A DNA stretch of 60,447 bases from an uncultured Mycoplasmatota bacterium (GTDB lineage Bacteria; Bacillota_I; Bacilli_A; RF39; UBA660): positions 1 to 60,447 of the forward strand of contig CAMSCJ010000012.1 of the NCBI GenBank assembly GCA_947056845.1, written 5' to 3'. Shown piece after piece: positions 34,021 through 43,174 of the stretch. The position numbers and the translations under genes were made by a program. Numbering within the stretch: the first letter of the stretch is position 1; each line of letters starts with the position of its first letter. Below the pieces are notes generated by a model. It searched no databases. It worked only from the letters and a program-made list of their open reading frames with translations, and had not been told where the DNA came from.

Positions 34021-35819
34021 ATGAATAAAACTAATTTTAATAAAAAAATTTTATGTTTAATATATATAACAACAATTGCATTAACATTATGGTTTTTTGC
34101 TAAAACAGAGTTATATTTGACTCTTTATCAATTACCAAGTTTTAATATTTCATTTATTATACTAATAGTAGGTTTTATATTATATATTTTTAATAAAGAT
34201 ATTTTTAAGGCTATTAGATTAAAAAATATTTTGTTATTCTTAATTCTTGCTTTATTATTTTTAATTATGTTACCTATAAAAGAACTTTATATTTTGTTTG
34301 TTAGAAATGGTAATATTTTAGAATTATTACATTATGTTTTATATATTTTGTTATTAATAATATCTGTGGTTATTTGTTTAATAAAAATTTTTTCGTTTAA
34401 AGTGATTAAAAACTATGATTGTGATTTTAAGAAAATTATTAGGCTAATTAATATAATTTTTATTATGGTAGCAATCTTTTATCTTTTTTCTTCTACGACA
34501 GGTTACTATGATGAGGATTTTCCAACGATATGGGAACAAAATTTGAATGGAATATCTAATATTCATACTTTTGCTTATACAATGTATATTATGTTTTTTA
34601 AATATATTTTTAATAATCCATATTTTACCATTGCCCTACAAGTATTATTGTGGCTTTTTGCTTTAAATTATTCGTTAAGAATACTTGCTAGAGAAACAAA
34701 AAATAAAAAAATTTTGATAACTTTTGCAATAATGCAGTTATTACTTTTAGTAGGTTTTAAACAGACTGTTTTTTTATGGAAGGATACTTTATTTTCGATA
34801 GCTTTTTATATAATATTACTTTTAATTATTGATTGTCTTTCATTAAAAAATATATTTAAATATCATATATTTCTTTTTATAGTTTTTGGAATAATTTTAT
34901 CTAATTTTCGAGCTGCTGGCTGGATACTAATTTTATTGATGAGTATAATTTTTTTGATAGTTTTTAAGAGTAAAAATATGTTAGAAAAGCTATTATTTGC
35001 TGTGGAACAATCAGTATTTTATCTTATTTTGTTTTAAATTTTATATGTCTATACCTATTTAATGGTGTTAAAATTTCTAAAAATACGCAATATACAGTCC
35101 CTATATATCAGATTGGTTATTTTATAAATAATGATTATAATTTTAATAATTCTGAAATAGCATATTTGGAGACATTATATCCAATTGCGGTATGGAAAAA
35201 TAATTTTGTTTTAAATGATGGTGACTCTCTTGCTATACCATGGCGAATTCCTAGTAATTATATAGATAATTTTTTAACTTTTAAATATCTAAGGTTATTA
35301 GAAATTAACATGCGATTATTTTTAAATAAGCCACTTATATATTTAAAATCATTAACTGGGCTGACTAATGTTTTATGGAAGATATCTGATAATAATCATG
35401 AGGTTAATCTTAACTCTTTAGATAGTTCTAATAAATTTAAGGACAATGAATTTTTTGCGACATATTTAGTTAATTTTACTGGTAAGGATGGTAGTAGTTT
35501 TGATTTTAAAGGAAATCAATTTTTTATACAAATTGTCAAAAAGATGGAAAATGTATTATTTTATAATAGCTTATTATTTAATATTAAAAGTAGGGGTGGT
35601 TTTGCTTTTTATATTTTAATAGTTTCGGCAATATTGTTTATTATTAAAAAGAGATTAAAATATGTTTTAGCTATAATCCCATTATTGCTATGGTATGGGA
35701 TGCTATTTATTTCACTTCCAAGAAGTTTAACACGATATATAATTATTTTTATAATAAGCTTTCCTATTATTTTTTTACTATCATTGTGTATAGATAGTAA
35801 CGACAATTTAAAAGAGTGA
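34021..35819 (+). pseudogene. Frameshifted polytopic membrane protein (DUF6020-like)
   Basis: The first frame (34021-35037, 338 residues) has nine or more membrane segments and the motif YYDEDFPTIWEQ, typical of glycosyltransferase-C-like envelope proteins. It ends at a TAA at 35035, while the -1 frame is open from 34974 through 35819 and carries a matching soluble domain and three more membrane helices (YLETLYPIAVWKN near its start). One extra base between about 34974 and 35037 would join them into a 599-residue protein. The ATG-like start at 35166 (TTG) has no ribosome site. Short A-runs (34972-34976, 34984-34987) are candidate slip sites. DUF6020 membership is a guess. Confidence 0.65.
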
Positions 35820-35821
35820 CT

Positions 35822-35848
35822 AAAAAAAGAAGCGGGCTTCTTTTTTTT
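35822..35848. terminator. Bidirectional terminator
   Basis: AAAAAAAGAAGC and GCTTCTTTTTTTT pair around GG; it serves both the frameshifted membrane gene and the convergent dCMP deaminase gene. Confidence 0.85.
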
Positions 35849-36347
35849 ACACTGTTTTTAACTTTCGTTTAATAATTATTTCTGTTTCAAGCTCTAATTG
35901 ACTATATTTAACACCACATTCATCAAACATGCGTTTTGAAGCTATTGTGCTATCAGTATTAGCATATTTATCAGATTCATATATAACTTCTTTGATACCC
36001 GATTGAATAATTAATTTAGCGCATTCATTACAAGGAAATAATGTTACATAGATTTTAGTTCCTTCTAAATTATCTCTGTTTCCTTTATAGTTTGAAATAG
36101 CGTTTAATTCTGCGTGACAAGCAAATGGATATTTTGTTTCAAGCGGTTTTCCTTCTCTAGCCCAAGGGAAAATATTATCATCAAATCCAATTGGCGCTCC
36201 ATTATAGCCAATCGATATTATACGATTATCATTACCAACAATACATGCTCCTACTTGGGTACTAGGATCCTTACTTCGCATAGCTGACAATTTTGCTAAA
36301 TTCATGAAATATTCATCCCAAGTTAAATAATCTTCTCTTTTTTCCAT
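35847..36347 (-). CDS. comEB: dCMP deaminase (ComEB-like)
   Basis: A 166-residue deoxycytidylate deaminase, converting dCMP to dUMP for thymidylate synthesis. The zinc site is intact: CHAELNAI with the catalytic Glu and PCNECAKLI with the two Cys; DPSTQVGACIV and GYNGAPIGFDD are conserved substrate loops. GAGGTG precedes ATG 36347; a TTG two codons earlier is too close to it. In Bacillus the gene lies in the comE competence operon, but here no comEA or comEC is near, so nucleotide metabolism is the safer reading. Confidence 0.92.
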   Translation of the reverse strand: MEKREDYLTWDEYFMNLAKLSAMRSKDPSTQVGACIVGNDNRIISIGYNGAPIGFDDNIFPWAREGKPLETKYPFACHAELNAISNYKGNRDNLEGTKIYVTLFPCNECAKLIIQSGIKEVIYESDKYANTDSTIASKRMFDECGVKYSQLELETEIIIKRKLKTV

Positions 36348-36577
36348 TTTCAATACACCTCTTATATAAAGTATAACATTAAAATTTTAATATTTGTATA
36401 GTTTTTTATTAAAAAATATGGGAAATAATGTTATTAAATGTTACACTAATTGACAGATATTAAATAAATGATATAATTATTTATGTTATTTTAAAGGAAT
36501 TTTTGATTTTTGATTGTATAATAAAAATAGATAGAAAGTTTTGAATTCTACATAATACAATTAAGAGGAGGTTTAAA

Positions 36578-38887
36578 ATGTTACAATTAAAAGATATTAA
36601 AAAAAGTTATACAACGGGAGACTTTACACAGCATGCTCTAAAAGGCGTTAGTCTCGATTTTCGTAAAAATGAATTCGTAGCTATTTTGGGTCCATCAGGT
36701 AGTGGAAAGACGACACTACTTAATATAATTGGTGGGTTAGATCGCTATGATGAGGGTGATTTAATTATTAATAATAAGTCAACCAAAAAATTTAAAGATA
36801 CCGAATGGGATGCTTATCGTAATAATTGTATTGGTTTTATTTTCCAAAGCTATAACTTGATAAGCCACATTAGTGTTTTAGAAAATGTTGAAATGGGTAT
36901 GACTTTAAGTGGTGTTAGTGCTTCAAAAAGAAAGAAAAAAGCGTTAGAAGTCTTAGATAGAGTAGGATTAAAAGAGCATGCTCATAAAAAGCCAAATCAA
37001 TTATCAGGAGGTCAAATGCAAAGGGTAGCGATTGCTAGGGCACTTGCTAATGACCCAGATATTATTTTAGCAGATGAACCAACAGGCGCTTTAGATTCAA
37101 AAACAAGTGTTCAAATTATGGAACTTATTACTGAAATTGCTAAGGATAAATTAGTAATTATGGTTACACATAATCCTGAACTGGCTAAAGAATATGCTAC
37201 AAGAATTATTGAACTAAAAGATGGAGAACTTATTAGTGATTCTAATCCGATTAAGGATGAAGAAAAAAGTAAGAAAAAGTTCAATATTAAAAAAACTGCG
37301 ATGAGTTTTTTAACAGCTTTAAATTTATCATTTAATAATATTAAAACAAAAAAAGGAAGAACTTTTATTACAGCTTTTGCATCTAGTATAGGTATAATTG
37401 GGATAGCACTTATTTTAGCCTTATCAAATGGTTTTGATATTCAAATTGATAAATTTGAGCGCGATACTTTGTCATCTATGCCGATTATGATATCAAGTCA
37501 GGCGATGGAAATGAACGAAGAAAATATGGAAAATATGCATAATATGATGAAACCAACGGGAGCTGATGCTTATTCAGATGAAAAGTATATATATCCTGAG
37601 AAACCAATAACAGAAACGATGTTACATAAAAATGTTATTGAGTCTGATTATATTGATTACATTGAGAAAATCGATAATGATTTAATATCAGGTATTTCTT
37701 ATAATAGAGCAACTAGTTTAAATATTATAGGCAATGTTAATGGTACTTATAAGCCGATAACTGATCAAACCTTTTTTGCCTCAATACCTAAAAAGCTTGA
37801 TGAAACTTCTACTAGTGGGGTAATTGAAGATAATTATGATATTTTAGCGGGTACAATTCCTAGCAATAAAAATGAATTAATTTTAATTGTTGATAGTAAA
37901 AATCGTGTTTCAACTGAAATTTTAAATTATTTTAATCTTAATATTGAGCAAGAAAAAATTGATTTTGATGAAATTATTAATAAAGAATTGAAATTAATTT
38001 TAAATAATGATTATTATCGTTCATTAGGTGAATATTATACGTTAAATACTAATTATCAAGATTTATATAATAGTTCCACAGCTGAAACTTTAAAAATTGT
38101 CGGTATTGCTCGTGGAAAAGAAGGCAATATGTTGGTTGCTAATAGTAATGGAATTGGTTATACTGAAGAATTGGTTGAATTTGTTATTAGTAATAATAAA
38201 AATTCTGATATTGTTAAAAAGCAACAAGAGGTTGATTATAATATCTTAACAGGTGAAAAATTTGATGATACTAATGAAGCTTCAACTAAGGATATGATTT
38301 TATCATATTTAGGGGCAGATTCTATTCCTATGTTAATTAGTATTTATCCTAAAGATTTTAATTCTAAAGATAAAATTATTGAATATTTAGATGAATACAA
38401 TGAAGATAGAAAAGATGAAGAAAAGATTTTATATACGGATATGGGATCGATGATTTCCTCTTTATCAGGCGGAATTATGGATGCGATTACAGTAGTTTTA
38501 ATTGCTTTCTCATCAATATCATTGGTTGTCTCTTCAATCATGATTGGTATTATAACTTATATTTCTGTTTTAGAAAGAACAAAAGAGATTGGTGTATTAC
38601 GAGCACTAGGAGCTAGAAAAAAAGATATAAGACGTGTATTTAATGCTGAAACATTTATTATAGGAATTTGTTCAGGTGCATTAGGCATCATTATTGCCAG
38701 ATTATTAGTTTTCCCAGCTAACGCTATTATTGAAAATTTAACGGATTTAGCCGATGTTGCAAAATTAAATCCATTACACGCTATTATGTTAGTCGCAATT
38801 AGTGTTTTACTTACGGTAATAGGTGGTTATATACCTGCTAAAGTAGCAAGCAAAAAAGATCCTGTTGAATCTTTAAGAAGTGAATAA
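36578..38887 (+). CDS. MacB-type ABC transporter, ATPase and permease fused
   Basis: A 769-residue protein. Residues 1-225 are an ABC ATPase of the LolD/MacB group: GPSGSGKTT (Walker A, about 39-47), LSGGQMQRVAIARAL (signature) and IILADEPTGALDS (Walker B). A membrane helix near 263-285 is followed by a large extracellular region (about 290-620) and three C-terminal FtsX-type helices (about 633-660, 688-710, 730-755). Such proteins work as mechanotransmitters in peptide or antibiotic efflux. GAGGAGG precedes the ATG; a TATAAT lies at 36517-36522. No two-component system is adjacent. The substrate is unknown. Confidence 0.92.
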   Translation: MLQLKDIKKSYTTGDFTQHALKGVSLDFRKNEFVAILGPSGSGKTTLLNIIGGLDRYDEGDLIINNKSTKKFKDTEWDAYRNNCIGFIFQSYNLISHISVLENVEMGMTLSGVSASKRKKKALEVLDRVGLKEHAHKKPNQLSGGQMQRVAIARALANDPDIILADEPTGALDSKTSVQIMELITEIAKDKLVIMVTHNPELAKEYATRIIELKDGELISDSNPIKDEEKSKKKFNIKKTAMSFLTALNLSFNNIKTKKGRTFITAFASSIGIIGIALILALSNGFDIQIDKFERDTLSSMPIMISSQAMEMNEENMENMHNMMKPTGADAYSDEKYIYPEKPITETMLHKNVIESDYIDYIEKIDNDLISGISYNRATSLNIIGNVNGTYKPITDQTFFASIPKKLDETSTSGVIEDNYDILAGTIPSNKNELILIVDSKNRVSTEILNYFNLNIEQEKIDFDEIINKELKLILNNDYYRSLGEYYTLNTNYQDLYNSSTAETLKIVGIARGKEGNMLVANSNGIGYTEELVEFVISNNKNSDIVKKQQEVDYNILTGEKFDDTNEASTKDMILSYLGADSIPMLISIYPKDFNSKDKIIEYLDEYNEDRKDEEKILYTDMGSMISSLSGGIMDAITVVLIAFSSISLVVSSIMIGIITYISVLERTKEIGVLRALGARKKDIRRVFNAETFIIGICSGALGIIIARLLVFPANAIIENLTDLADVAKLNPLHAIMLVAISVLLTVIGGYIPAKVASKKDPVESLRSE

Positions 38888-38899
38888 ATAAAAGAAAAT

Positions 38900-38931
38900 A
38901 ATATATAAAATTTTTATATATTGTTTTTTTT
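38900..38931 (+). terminator. Terminator after the ABC transporter
   Basis: AATATATAAAA pairs with TTTTTATATATT, followed by G and eight T. Confidence 0.7.
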
Positions 38932-39011
38932 GATAATTTATAGTAAAAAAAATTATTCAAAAATCATAAAATGTGATATAATGTATTAGTGCGAGAGGTG
39001 AACTCTAAAGA

Positions 39012-39521
39012 ATGAAAAATGTGGTTGATAATAACGAGTATATGTACTTAGTTAGTGATATATATAATAATCAAGAATTTGTTAAGACAAAGGAAATTGA
39101 GCATCATGGTGTAACAAGATTTGATCATTCCTTACGTGTTTCTTATTATTCTTATAAAATTGCTAAAATATTAAGATTAGATTACAAAGAAGTTGCAAGA
39201 GCAGGACTTTTACATGATTTTTTTCTAAGTAGCGAAGATCGTGATAAAAAAGAAAGATTTATATCAGTATTTAAACATCCAAGAATTTGTGTGCTTAATT
39301 CAATTATTCATTTTGAATTATCACATAAAGAAATTGATATAATCCGAAGTCACATGTTTCCGATTAACTTAAAAATTCCAAAATATGCTGAAAGTTGGTT
39401 AGTTAGTTTTGTAGATAAAGGTGTTGCTGTATACGAATTTTCTAAAAAATTATCTTATAAATTTAAATTTAAGTTTGTAACAAATATATATATTTTCTTT
39501 TTGATAAATTTTTTTGGATAA
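39012..39521 (+). CDS. HD-domain phosphohydrolase-like protein
   Basis: A 169-residue HD-superfamily protein with metal ligands in order: H39 (TRFDHSLRVSYYSYK), H68-D69 (AGLLHDFF), extra His at H89 and H114 and D135 (WLVSFVDKGVAVYE). These match small bacterial HD hydrolases acting on nucleotides or phosphate esters. The substrate cannot be read from sequence. GCGAGAGGTG lies upstream of the ATG with TATAAT further up. The C-terminus is short and hydrophobic (NIYIFFLINFFG). A tRNA gene follows in the same orientation 12 bases after the stop. Confidence 0.8.
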   Translation: MKNVVDNNEYMYLVSDIYNNQEFVKTKEIEHHGVTRFDHSLRVSYYSYKIAKILRLDYKEVARAGLLHDFFLSSEDRDKKERFISVFKHPRICVLNSIIHFELSHKEIDIIRSHMFPINLKIPKYAESWLVSFVDKGVAVYEFSKKLSYKFKFKFVTNIYIFFLINFFG

Positions 39522-39533
39522 AATTTATCTTAT

Positions 39534-39610
39534 GTTCTCGTAGCTCAGTAGGATAGAGCGAGCGCCTCCTAAGCGCTAGGTCGTTGGTTCGATTCCAATC
39601 GGGAACGCCA
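39534..39610 (+). tRNA. tRNA-Arg (anticodon CCT)
   Basis: 77 bases with encoded CCA. Acceptor stem GTTCTCG/CGGGAAC (one G-U pair), D arm GCTC...GAGC, anticodon stem AGCGC/GCGCT with loop CTCCTAA (anticodon 39568-39570, reads AGG), and T arm with GGTTCGATTCC. Standard cloverleaf. It is followed by an intrinsic terminator and a gene-poor stretch leading into a restriction-modification module, a frequent arrangement at integration sites. Confidence 0.97.
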
Positions 39611-39620
39611 GATGTTATAT

Positions 39621-39660
39621 AAAATACCTTGTTTTTTTGATAAATCAAGGTATTTTTTTT
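39621..39660 (+). terminator. Terminator after tRNA-Arg
   Basis: AAAATACCTTG and CAAGGTATTTT form an 11-bp stem with a 14-base loop, followed by T to 39660. Confidence 0.85.
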
Positions 39661-40072
39661 AGAAAAGTGCTACAAATTATTACAACTTGATATAACTTAA
39701 TTTTTGTTATTATTTATAACAGAAATGGAGAAATCAATATTTGTAGACCAGATGTAACGTTTCTGTTATCTAAATTCGGTTTCTTTTTAAATATAATTTC
39801 ATTTAGTGAAAGATAAAGGATTATTGATAGACTTATAAAATTACAACTGGGGGATTTGAAAACAAACGTTGCATGTTATTGTGATTCTGCTATTTTAGTT
39901 TACATGTAGGACATATCCAGAACTTAACTTGTTTTAATATTAAGTTATTTATCTTACTTTTAGAATTATAGAGTATATAATATATTATTATTTAATAAGA
40001 ATGTAATAATTGCTTCCTTAATAATTATATTAAATTAGTATATAAGTAATAAGGGAACTTGAAAGGTAAAAC
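39661..40072. other. Gene-poor stretch between tRNA-Arg and the restriction module
   Basis: About 410 bases without a convincing gene. It contains a perfect 10-bp inverted repeat, ATAACAGAAA (39716-39725) and TTTCTGTTAT (39760-39769), enclosing a ten-codon frame that starts ATGGAGAAATC. A GGGGGA element before a 17-codon TTG frame (near 39847-39909) is also visible. I see no integrase, no direct repeat of the tRNA 3' end, and no recognisable RNA family. It may be a decayed insertion boundary. Confidence 0.5.
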
Positions 40073-40303
40073 ATGAAATTGGATGAACTTTATGAAAAAT
40101 GGTATGAAATAAGAAAAAAATATGATGTTTTAATATTATCACAATTAATAAAACTATATGAAGAAAGATATAAAATAAGAAAGAGAAAAGTTTCAGTTGA
40201 TTATATATACAATGAACTTCATGATGAACCTATCTACATACTATATGAAAGAAATTTTATAATTTCAGAGGCATTAAAATTAAAAAATGAGCAAAATCTT
40301 TAA
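40073..40303 (+). CDS. Small charged hypothetical protein
   Basis: A 76-residue, helical, Lys/Glu/Tyr-rich protein (YEKWYEIRKKYDVLI, then YEERYKIRKRKVSVDYIYNEL). It has no membrane segment and no family that I recognise. GAAAGG precedes the ATG and a strong terminator follows, which supports a real gene. It lies immediately upstream of the restriction-modification genes in the same direction and could be a controller or accessory, but nothing in its sequence shows an HTH. Confidence 0.5.
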   Translation: MKLDELYEKWYEIRKKYDVLILSQLIKLYEERYKIRKRKVSVDYIYNELHDEPIYILYERNFIISEALKLKNEQNL

Positions 40304-40319
40304 ACAGATTTTGTTTTTT
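40292..40319 (+). terminator. Terminator before the restriction-modification genes
   Basis: CAAAATCT-TTAAAC-AGATTTTG followed by six T; it overlaps the end of the small charged protein gene. Confidence 0.8.
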
Positions 40320-40351
40320 GTTGTAATGCTATAGGGAATTTTGAATTTTGA

Positions 40352-40360
40352 TGGTATAAT
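40352..40360 (+). promoter_or_regulatory. Extended -10 promoter of the restriction-modification genes
   Basis: TGG immediately followed by TATAAT (40355-40360), without a clear -35. Transcription from here would start near 40367, which favours ATG 40387 as the translation start. Confidence 0.5.
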
Positions 40361-40386
40361 TGTCTTGTATGAAAGTAGGGATAAGT

Positions 40387-42183
40387 ATGAAAAGAACAGA
40401 CATCATATCAACTATTGGGAGAAAATATTTACATGCCAATATCGAGAATGATGAATTCAGTTATCTAAAAGCATTGCAAGAAATCGGCAAAAAATATACG
40501 GATTATTTATCAGAAAATGCAAAAAGAACTTATAAGGATATCGATATAAGATTTGCAAATGATAAATTGACTATATTAGTTGAAACTAAACAAAATTTAA
40601 TTGGTAATGATTTGAAAGATGGTATTATCCAACTTCAAAATTATATTAACTTTGAGAGGGAATTAACTAACAATCAAATTATAGCAATTTTGAGTAGTAC
40701 GAATAAGGATGAAATTTATGTTTGGTATAACATAAAAGAAAATATATCGTTGGATAATTATCAAAAAACAGAAAGAAAACTAAAAACTTTTGATGAGTAT
40801 TATAATATCTTCTACGGAACAAAAAATGATAAACTAACCTTAATTCAAAACACATATTCTTTAAATGAATTATTGCATAAATATGGCATTAACGAAAAAA
40901 TTAGAAGTCAATTTGTTGGAACTTGCTTGCTTGCATTAAAAAATGGATTAGTATATGAGAATTTATCTACAGCACAAATCATTGCTGGTGTTGAAGGTAA
41001 ATTAACTAATCTACTTGAGAAAGACTTAAATAAAGCATATAAATTAAGCATATTAAAAACAAAAGTATTGAATTCTCAAGATGTTAGAGATTTGAAGGAT
41101 AGTGAGTTTCAAGATATTTTAAATCATGTAAAGGATGATATACTTCCATCAATAAATGATAAAAGTACAATGGGGCAAGATTTATTAAATTTATTCTTTA
41201 CAACTTTTAATAAATATGTTGGTAAAACAGATAAAAATCAGGCCTTTACACCAGACCATATAGTTCATTTTATGTGTAGAGTTACTGGTGTTAATAGAAA
41301 TTCAATAGTGTTAGACCCTTGTTGTGGCTCGGGTGCATTTTTAGTAAGGGCATTAACAGATGCTTTAGATGATTGTGATACAGAAGAACAAAGACAACAT
41401 GTAAAACAACATCAAATTTATGGTGTCGAGTATGAAGAAACGGCTTTTGGTTTATCAACAACAAATATGTTGATACATGGTGATGGTAATTCAAATATTA
41501 TACAAGGCTCTTGCTTTACAGAAAGTTTATATATAAATGCTGGTGTTAATGTTGTTTTGATGAATCCGCCTTATAATGGGCAGAGAAAACATTGTGAACC
41601 AGAATATGTAAAAACATGGAATAGTAAAATTACTACAGACCCATCAAAAGGTTTTCATTATGTTCATTATATTGCTTCAAAAGTTAAAACTGGAAAATTG
41701 GCCGTATTATTGCCTATGCAATGTGCAATTGGTGCCTCATCAGATTTACAATATTTTAAGAAAAAAATGTTAGAAGAACATAATTTGGATGCTGTATTTT
41801 CTTTACCAAGTGATATGTTTTATCCTGGTGCTAATGCTGTTGCTTGTTGCATGGTATTTAATCTTGGTGTTAGACATAAAGATGCAACTCATAAAGAAAC
41901 TTTCTTTGGATACTTTAAAGAAGATGGTTTTATAAAGAAAAAGAATCTTGGAAGATTAGAAAAAGAACCCGGGTTATGGAATAAAATTGAGAATAAATGG
42001 TTACAATTGTATAGAGAGAGAAAGACAGAAATAGGATTATCTGTTGTTAAAGAAGTAGATGAAAATGATGAATGGTTAGCAGAGGCATATATGGAAACAG
42101 ATTATTCTAAATTGACTCAAGATGACTTTCAAAAAGTGTTAAATGAATATATTGGATATGTAATATCAAATGGAGGAAAATAG
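40387..42183 (+). CDS. BcgI-like fused nuclease / N6-adenine methyltransferase
   Basis: A 598-residue protein. Residues about 1-120 look like a PD-(D/E)xK nuclease: YKDIDIRF with D53, then LTILVETK with E66-x-K68, the spacing of a catalytic D...ExK. The rest is an HsdM-like gamma methyltransferase: FTPDHIVHFMCR, SAM motif DPCCGSGAFLVR (about 310) and catalytic NPPYNGQR (about 392). Nuclease and methylase on one chain with a separate specificity gene downstream match the BcgI class (type IIB/IIG) rather than ordinary type I, and no hsdR is present. GTAGGG precedes ATG 40387. Upstream ATG 40369 is possible. Confidence 0.8.
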   Translation: MKRTDIISTIGRKYLHANIENDEFSYLKALQEIGKKYTDYLSENAKRTYKDIDIRFANDKLTILVETKQNLIGNDLKDGIIQLQNYINFERELTNNQIIAILSSTNKDEIYVWYNIKENISLDNYQKTERKLKTFDEYYNIFYGTKNDKLTLIQNTYSLNELLHKYGINEKIRSQFVGTCLLALKNGLVYENLSTAQIIAGVEGKLTNLLEKDLNKAYKLSILKTKVLNSQDVRDLKDSEFQDILNHVKDDILPSINDKSTMGQDLLNLFFTTFNKYVGKTDKNQAFTPDHIVHFMCRVTGVNRNSIVLDPCCGSGAFLVRALTDALDDCDTEEQRQHVKQHQIYGVEYEETAFGLSTTNMLIHGDGNSNIIQGSCFTESLYINAGVNVVLMNPPYNGQRKHCEPEYVKTWNSKITTDPSKGFHYVHYIASKVKTGKLAVLLPMQCAIGASSDLQYFKKKMLEEHNLDAVFSLPSDMFYPGANAVACCMVFNLGVRHKDATHKETFFGYFKEDGFIKKKNLGRLEKEPGLWNKIENKWLQLYRERKTEIGLSVVKEVDENDEWLAEAYMETDYSKLTQDDFQKVLNEYIGYVISNGGK

Positions 42184-42184
42184 T

Positions 42185-43123
42185 ATGGCAAAATTATCTG
42201 ATATATTTTATATATATACTGGTAGCAAACTTGATTTTGATAAACAAATTCAAGATGCAAATGGTATAAATTTTGTGTCCAGAAATTCCAATAATAATGG
42301 AGTTGTAGGAAGAATTATTCCGGAAGAAGGTGCAAAAATATTTAAAAAAGGAGATATATCTGTTCCATTAGGAGGTTCTTATCTATTATCGGCGTTCGTT
42401 CAAAAAGAAGATTTTGTTACAGCACAAAATGTTGATGTATTAAGACCAAAAAAAGATATGTCTGATATTGAAAAATGGTTTTATTGCTATATATTAAGAT
42501 ACAATAGATTCAAGTTTTCGGCTTTTGGAAGAGAAGTTAATAAATATATAAATGATATTGAAGTTCCAGATGAAATACCAAGTTGGGTATATGATATGAA
42601 ATTGGAATTTCCTCAAACCCGAAATGAATCTATTTCGGAAATATGTACATCTGATTGGTTGCCTTTTGAAATAAGTGATATTTTCTTTGTAAAAGGCACA
42701 AAAACAACAAGTATTATGGATTTGGAAAACTATGGAGAGGGAAAATATCCGTACGTAACTACCCAAGCAAAAAATAATGGTGTTGAAAGTTTCTATAACT
42801 ATTGGACAGAAGAAGGAAATGTTTTAACTATAGATAGTGCTGTTTTAGGATTTTGCACATATCAAGAATATAACTTTAGTGCATCAGACCATGTTGAAAA
42901 ATTAGTTCCAAAATTTAAAATGAATAAGTACATTGCCTTATTCTTAGTTACTTTGATAAATATGGAATGTTTTAGATATAGTTATGGAAGAAAATTCAAC
43001 CAACAAAAGATAAAAGATTGTGTTTTAAAACTTCCAGTAAGTTCTGATGGTAATCCAGATTGGGATTATATGGAAAATTTTATAAAAAAAATGCCTTATG
43101 GAGATTTTTTTGAGCAACTTTAA
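42185..43123 (+). CDS. Specificity subunit of the BcgI-like system
   Basis: A 312-residue S subunit with two target-recognition halves. Half one (1 to about 150) has KLSDIFYIYTGSKLDF, GINFVSRNSNNNGVVG and a closing FGREVNKYINDIEVP; half two has PFEISDIFFVKGTKTTS, YPYVTTQAKNNGV and YGRKFNQQKIKDCVLKLP. The repeated plan (IFxVxxG..., YPxVTxxxxNNGV, then YGRxxNxxxI helix) is that of HsdS proteins and determines a bipartite DNA site. GGAGG precedes ATG 42185, two bases after the previous stop, so both are co-expressed. It is slightly shorter than typical type I S subunits. Confidence 0.85.
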   Translation: MAKLSDIFYIYTGSKLDFDKQIQDANGINFVSRNSNNNGVVGRIIPEEGAKIFKKGDISVPLGGSYLLSAFVQKEDFVTAQNVDVLRPKKDMSDIEKWFYCYILRYNRFKFSAFGREVNKYINDIEVPDEIPSWVYDMKLEFPQTRNESISEICTSDWLPFEISDIFFVKGTKTTSIMDLENYGEGKYPYVTTQAKNNGVESFYNYWTEEGNVLTIDSAVLGFCTYQEYNFSASDHVEKLVPKFKMNKYIALFLVTLINMECFRYSYGRKFNQQKIKDCVLKLPVSSDGNPDWDYMENFIKKMPYGDFFEQL

Positions 43124-43137
43124 CAGAGTTGCTTTTT
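43113..43137 (+). terminator. Terminator after the specificity gene
   Basis: AGCAACT and AGTTGCT form a 7-bp stem containing the stop codon region, followed by five T. Confidence 0.75.
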
Positions 43138-43145
43138 AATGCAAA

Positions 43146-43170
43146 AAAAACTTGAATTTTTCAAGTTTTT
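43146..43170. terminator. Terminator for the convergent ispE gene
   Basis: AAAAACTTGAA and TTCAAGTTTTT are perfect inverse complements around TTT, flanked by A on one side and T on the other, so it can act in both directions. Confidence 0.8.
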
Positions 43171-43174
43171 ACTT

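Noticed and set aside
42494..42766. Minus-strand 90-codon frame in the specificity gene
   Set aside because: Antisense shadow of an intact HsdS-like gene with no start signal.
40387..43123. Classical type I restriction system
   Set aside because: No hsdR helicase-nuclease gene is present and the methylase carries an N-terminal D...ExK region, which fits a BcgI-type system better.
39534..43137. A complete integrative element or prophage at tRNA-Arg
   Set aside because: No integrase, recombinase, phage gene or direct repeat of the tRNA 3' end is visible, so only a module insertion is suggested.
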